Part shown: positions 4,786 to 5,204 of the stretch, piece after piece
Position numbering within the stretch: position 1 is the first letter of the stretch
Layout: each line of letters opens with the position of its first letter
Assembly (NCBI GenBank): GCA_025996715.1
Contig: BNTQ01000130.1
Span: 1-5,204 of the forward strand
DNA from: Bacteroidia bacterium
GTDB lineage: Bacteria > Bacteroidota > Bacteroidia > Bacteroidales > UBA932
DNA length: 5,204 nt
Reading direction: 5' to 3'
Made by a program: the position numbers and the translations under genes
Notes under the pieces: model-generated
What the model saw: the letters and a program-made list of their open reading frames with translations, nothing else
What the model was told of the DNA's origin: nothing
The model's database searches: none

Positions 4786-4815
4786 CAAAGATAGAAAGTA
4801 TTTTTGAATTACAAA
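4786..4815 (-). promoter_or_regulatory. Candidate minus-strand promoter after regulator gene
   Basis: On the minus strand: TTTG (4812-4815), an 18-nt spacer, TATCTTTG (4786-4793). It fits the Bacteroidota consensus and points left into the 3' end of the regulator gene, where no minus-strand gene is seen. It could make an antisense RNA, or be a chance match in A/T-rich DNA. Confidence 0.35.
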
Positions 4816-4879
4816 AAAATCATAAATTATATTTCTTACAAATGACAAATAATTTCTTGATATTTTTTGCAAAAAGCCC

Positions 4880-4896
4880 AAAAATTCCGAAATAAT
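4880..4896. repeat. 17-bp direct repeat, copy 1
   Basis: AAAAATTCCGAAATAAT is repeated exactly at 4981-4997, 101 bases further on. Such a match with a central TTCCGAA core is unlikely by chance even in A/T-rich DNA. Confidence 0.7.
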
Positions 4897-4929
4897 ATGA
4901 CACACAGTACAGAAATGTTGTCTGAACTG

Positions 4930-4964
4930 TGATTTTAGGGTGATTTTTTTGATTTTTGTGATTT
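4930..4964. repeat. TGATTT short repeats
   Basis: TGATTT occurs four times, starting at 4930, 4941, 4950 and 4959, 9-11 bases apart and so roughly on one helix face. It lies between the two copies of the 17-bp repeat. It may be a regulatory cluster or only low-complexity sequence. Confidence 0.4.
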
Positions 4965-4980
4965 GGGAGAGGGGAAATAA

Positions 4981-4997
4981 AAAAATTCCGAAATAAT
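4981..4997. repeat. 17-bp direct repeat, copy 2, next to promoter
   Basis: Identical to 4880-4896. It ends immediately before the TTTG of the promoter at 4998-5029, so it occupies the place of an UP element or upstream operator. Confidence 0.7.
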
Positions 4998-5029
4998 TTT
5001 GGTGGTTTGGAAAAATTGTTGTACCTTTG
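4998..5029 (+). promoter_or_regulatory. Strong Bacteroidota-type promoter
   Basis: TTTG (4998-5001), a 20-nt spacer, TACCTTTG (5022-5029), preceded by A/T-rich DNA. This is the best + strand promoter match in the window and has the same boxes and spacer length as the two small RNA promoters on the left. Predicted start is about 5033. Confidence 0.7.
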
Positions 5030-5032
5030 CGC

Positions 5033-5090
5033 CACCAGTACCCGCCGAGCCTCTTTACAATGCTTAAATAGGCGGGTCGTTTTATTTTAT
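5033..5090 (+). ncRNA. Short transcript ending in terminator-like hairpin (leader or small RNA)
   Basis: Starting 3-4 bases after the promoter, the RNA would form a stem of ACCCGCC (5040-5046) with GGCGGGT (5071-5077). Inside it, GAGC can pair with GCTT (5047-5050 with 5062-5065). The stem is followed by CGTTTTATTTTA, a good T tract. It could be a free small RNA of about 55 nt or an attenuator in the leader of a gene beyond the window. There is no convincing ORF in it, and I do not recognise the RNA. Confidence 0.45.
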
Positions 5091-5141
5091 GATCATGAAC
5101 ACTAGCGTTGCGTTATAAATCAAAGAGATTCAATTGGTTAT

Positions 5142-5174
5142 ATTGAGGTTCTTTGAAATATTGTAATTGAGGTT
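5142..5174 (+). promoter_or_regulatory. boxA-like motif within a short direct repeat
   Basis: GGTTCTTTGAAATATTG (5147-5163) resembles the boxA antitermination signal found before 16S rRNA genes (TGCTCTTTGAAAA in Bacillus; GTTCTTTGA-type in Bacteroidota). ATTGAGGTT occurs twice (5142-5150 and 5166-5174) around it. No rRNA sequence is inside the window, so the assignment is tentative. Confidence 0.3.
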
Positions 5175-5204
5175 GTAGAAATAGTTGATTTATCGGCGTT
5201 TTGT

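Noticed and set aside
4930..4964. CRISPR-like or phage attachment repeats
   Set aside because: Units are only 6 bases long in T-rich sequence, with no spacer structure, no integrase gene and no tRNA gene nearby.

Overview
The window looks like Bacteroidota chromosome, probably from a Bacteroidales relative that uses the type IX secretion system (T9SS). Three things point there. The best promoters follow the TTTG-N(18-20)-TAnnTTTG pattern of that phylum, and start codons lack Shine-Dalgarno sequences. Protein types are typical: a BACON-like/FISUMP surface lipoprotein, a TPR-transmembrane-AraC regulator and a T9SS C-terminal sorting domain remnant. Several dispersed palindromes and intergenic repeats are also present.

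Positions 1-1170 form an A/T-rich accessory module built as a tandem duplication. Each copy carries a + strand gene for a small PD-(D/E)XK-like protein, similar in layout to CdiA C-terminal tRNA nuclease/toxin domains; the first is cut by the window edge and the second is complete at 495-965. Immediately after each stop codon lies what appears to be a minus-strand small RNA gene of about 75 nt. Each has a promoter (TTTG-N20-TACCTTTG), a hairpin with a GCAA tetraloop and a terminator that abuts the stop codon of the protein gene. The RNA core is nearly identical between copies, while the C-terminal end of the protein and the terminator stem differ. I do not recognise this RNA; it is the best candidate here for an undescribed system.

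Positions 1170-1492 hold dispersed repeats and a 5'-truncated T9SS sorting-domain fragment with a palindromic repeat embedded in frame.

Positions 1493-4760 are a more G/C-rich divergent pair. On the minus strand is an exported lipoprotein with two BACON-like repeats and a FISUMP domain. On the plus strand is a membrane-bound regulator with a periplasmic TPR region, one transmembrane helix and a cytoplasmic AraC-type DNA-binding domain. They share a 200-bp intergenic region with opposed promoters and a 14-bp-arm palindrome over the expected -33 region of the lipoprotein promoter. It is reasonable to infer, but not shown, that the regulator controls the lipoprotein.

Positions 4761-5204 have no recognisable protein gene. 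They contain a 17-bp direct repeat, a strong + strand promoter, and a short predicted transcript ending in a terminator-like hairpin. Near the window end is a boxA-like motif that might precede an rRNA operon or other structured leader outside the window.
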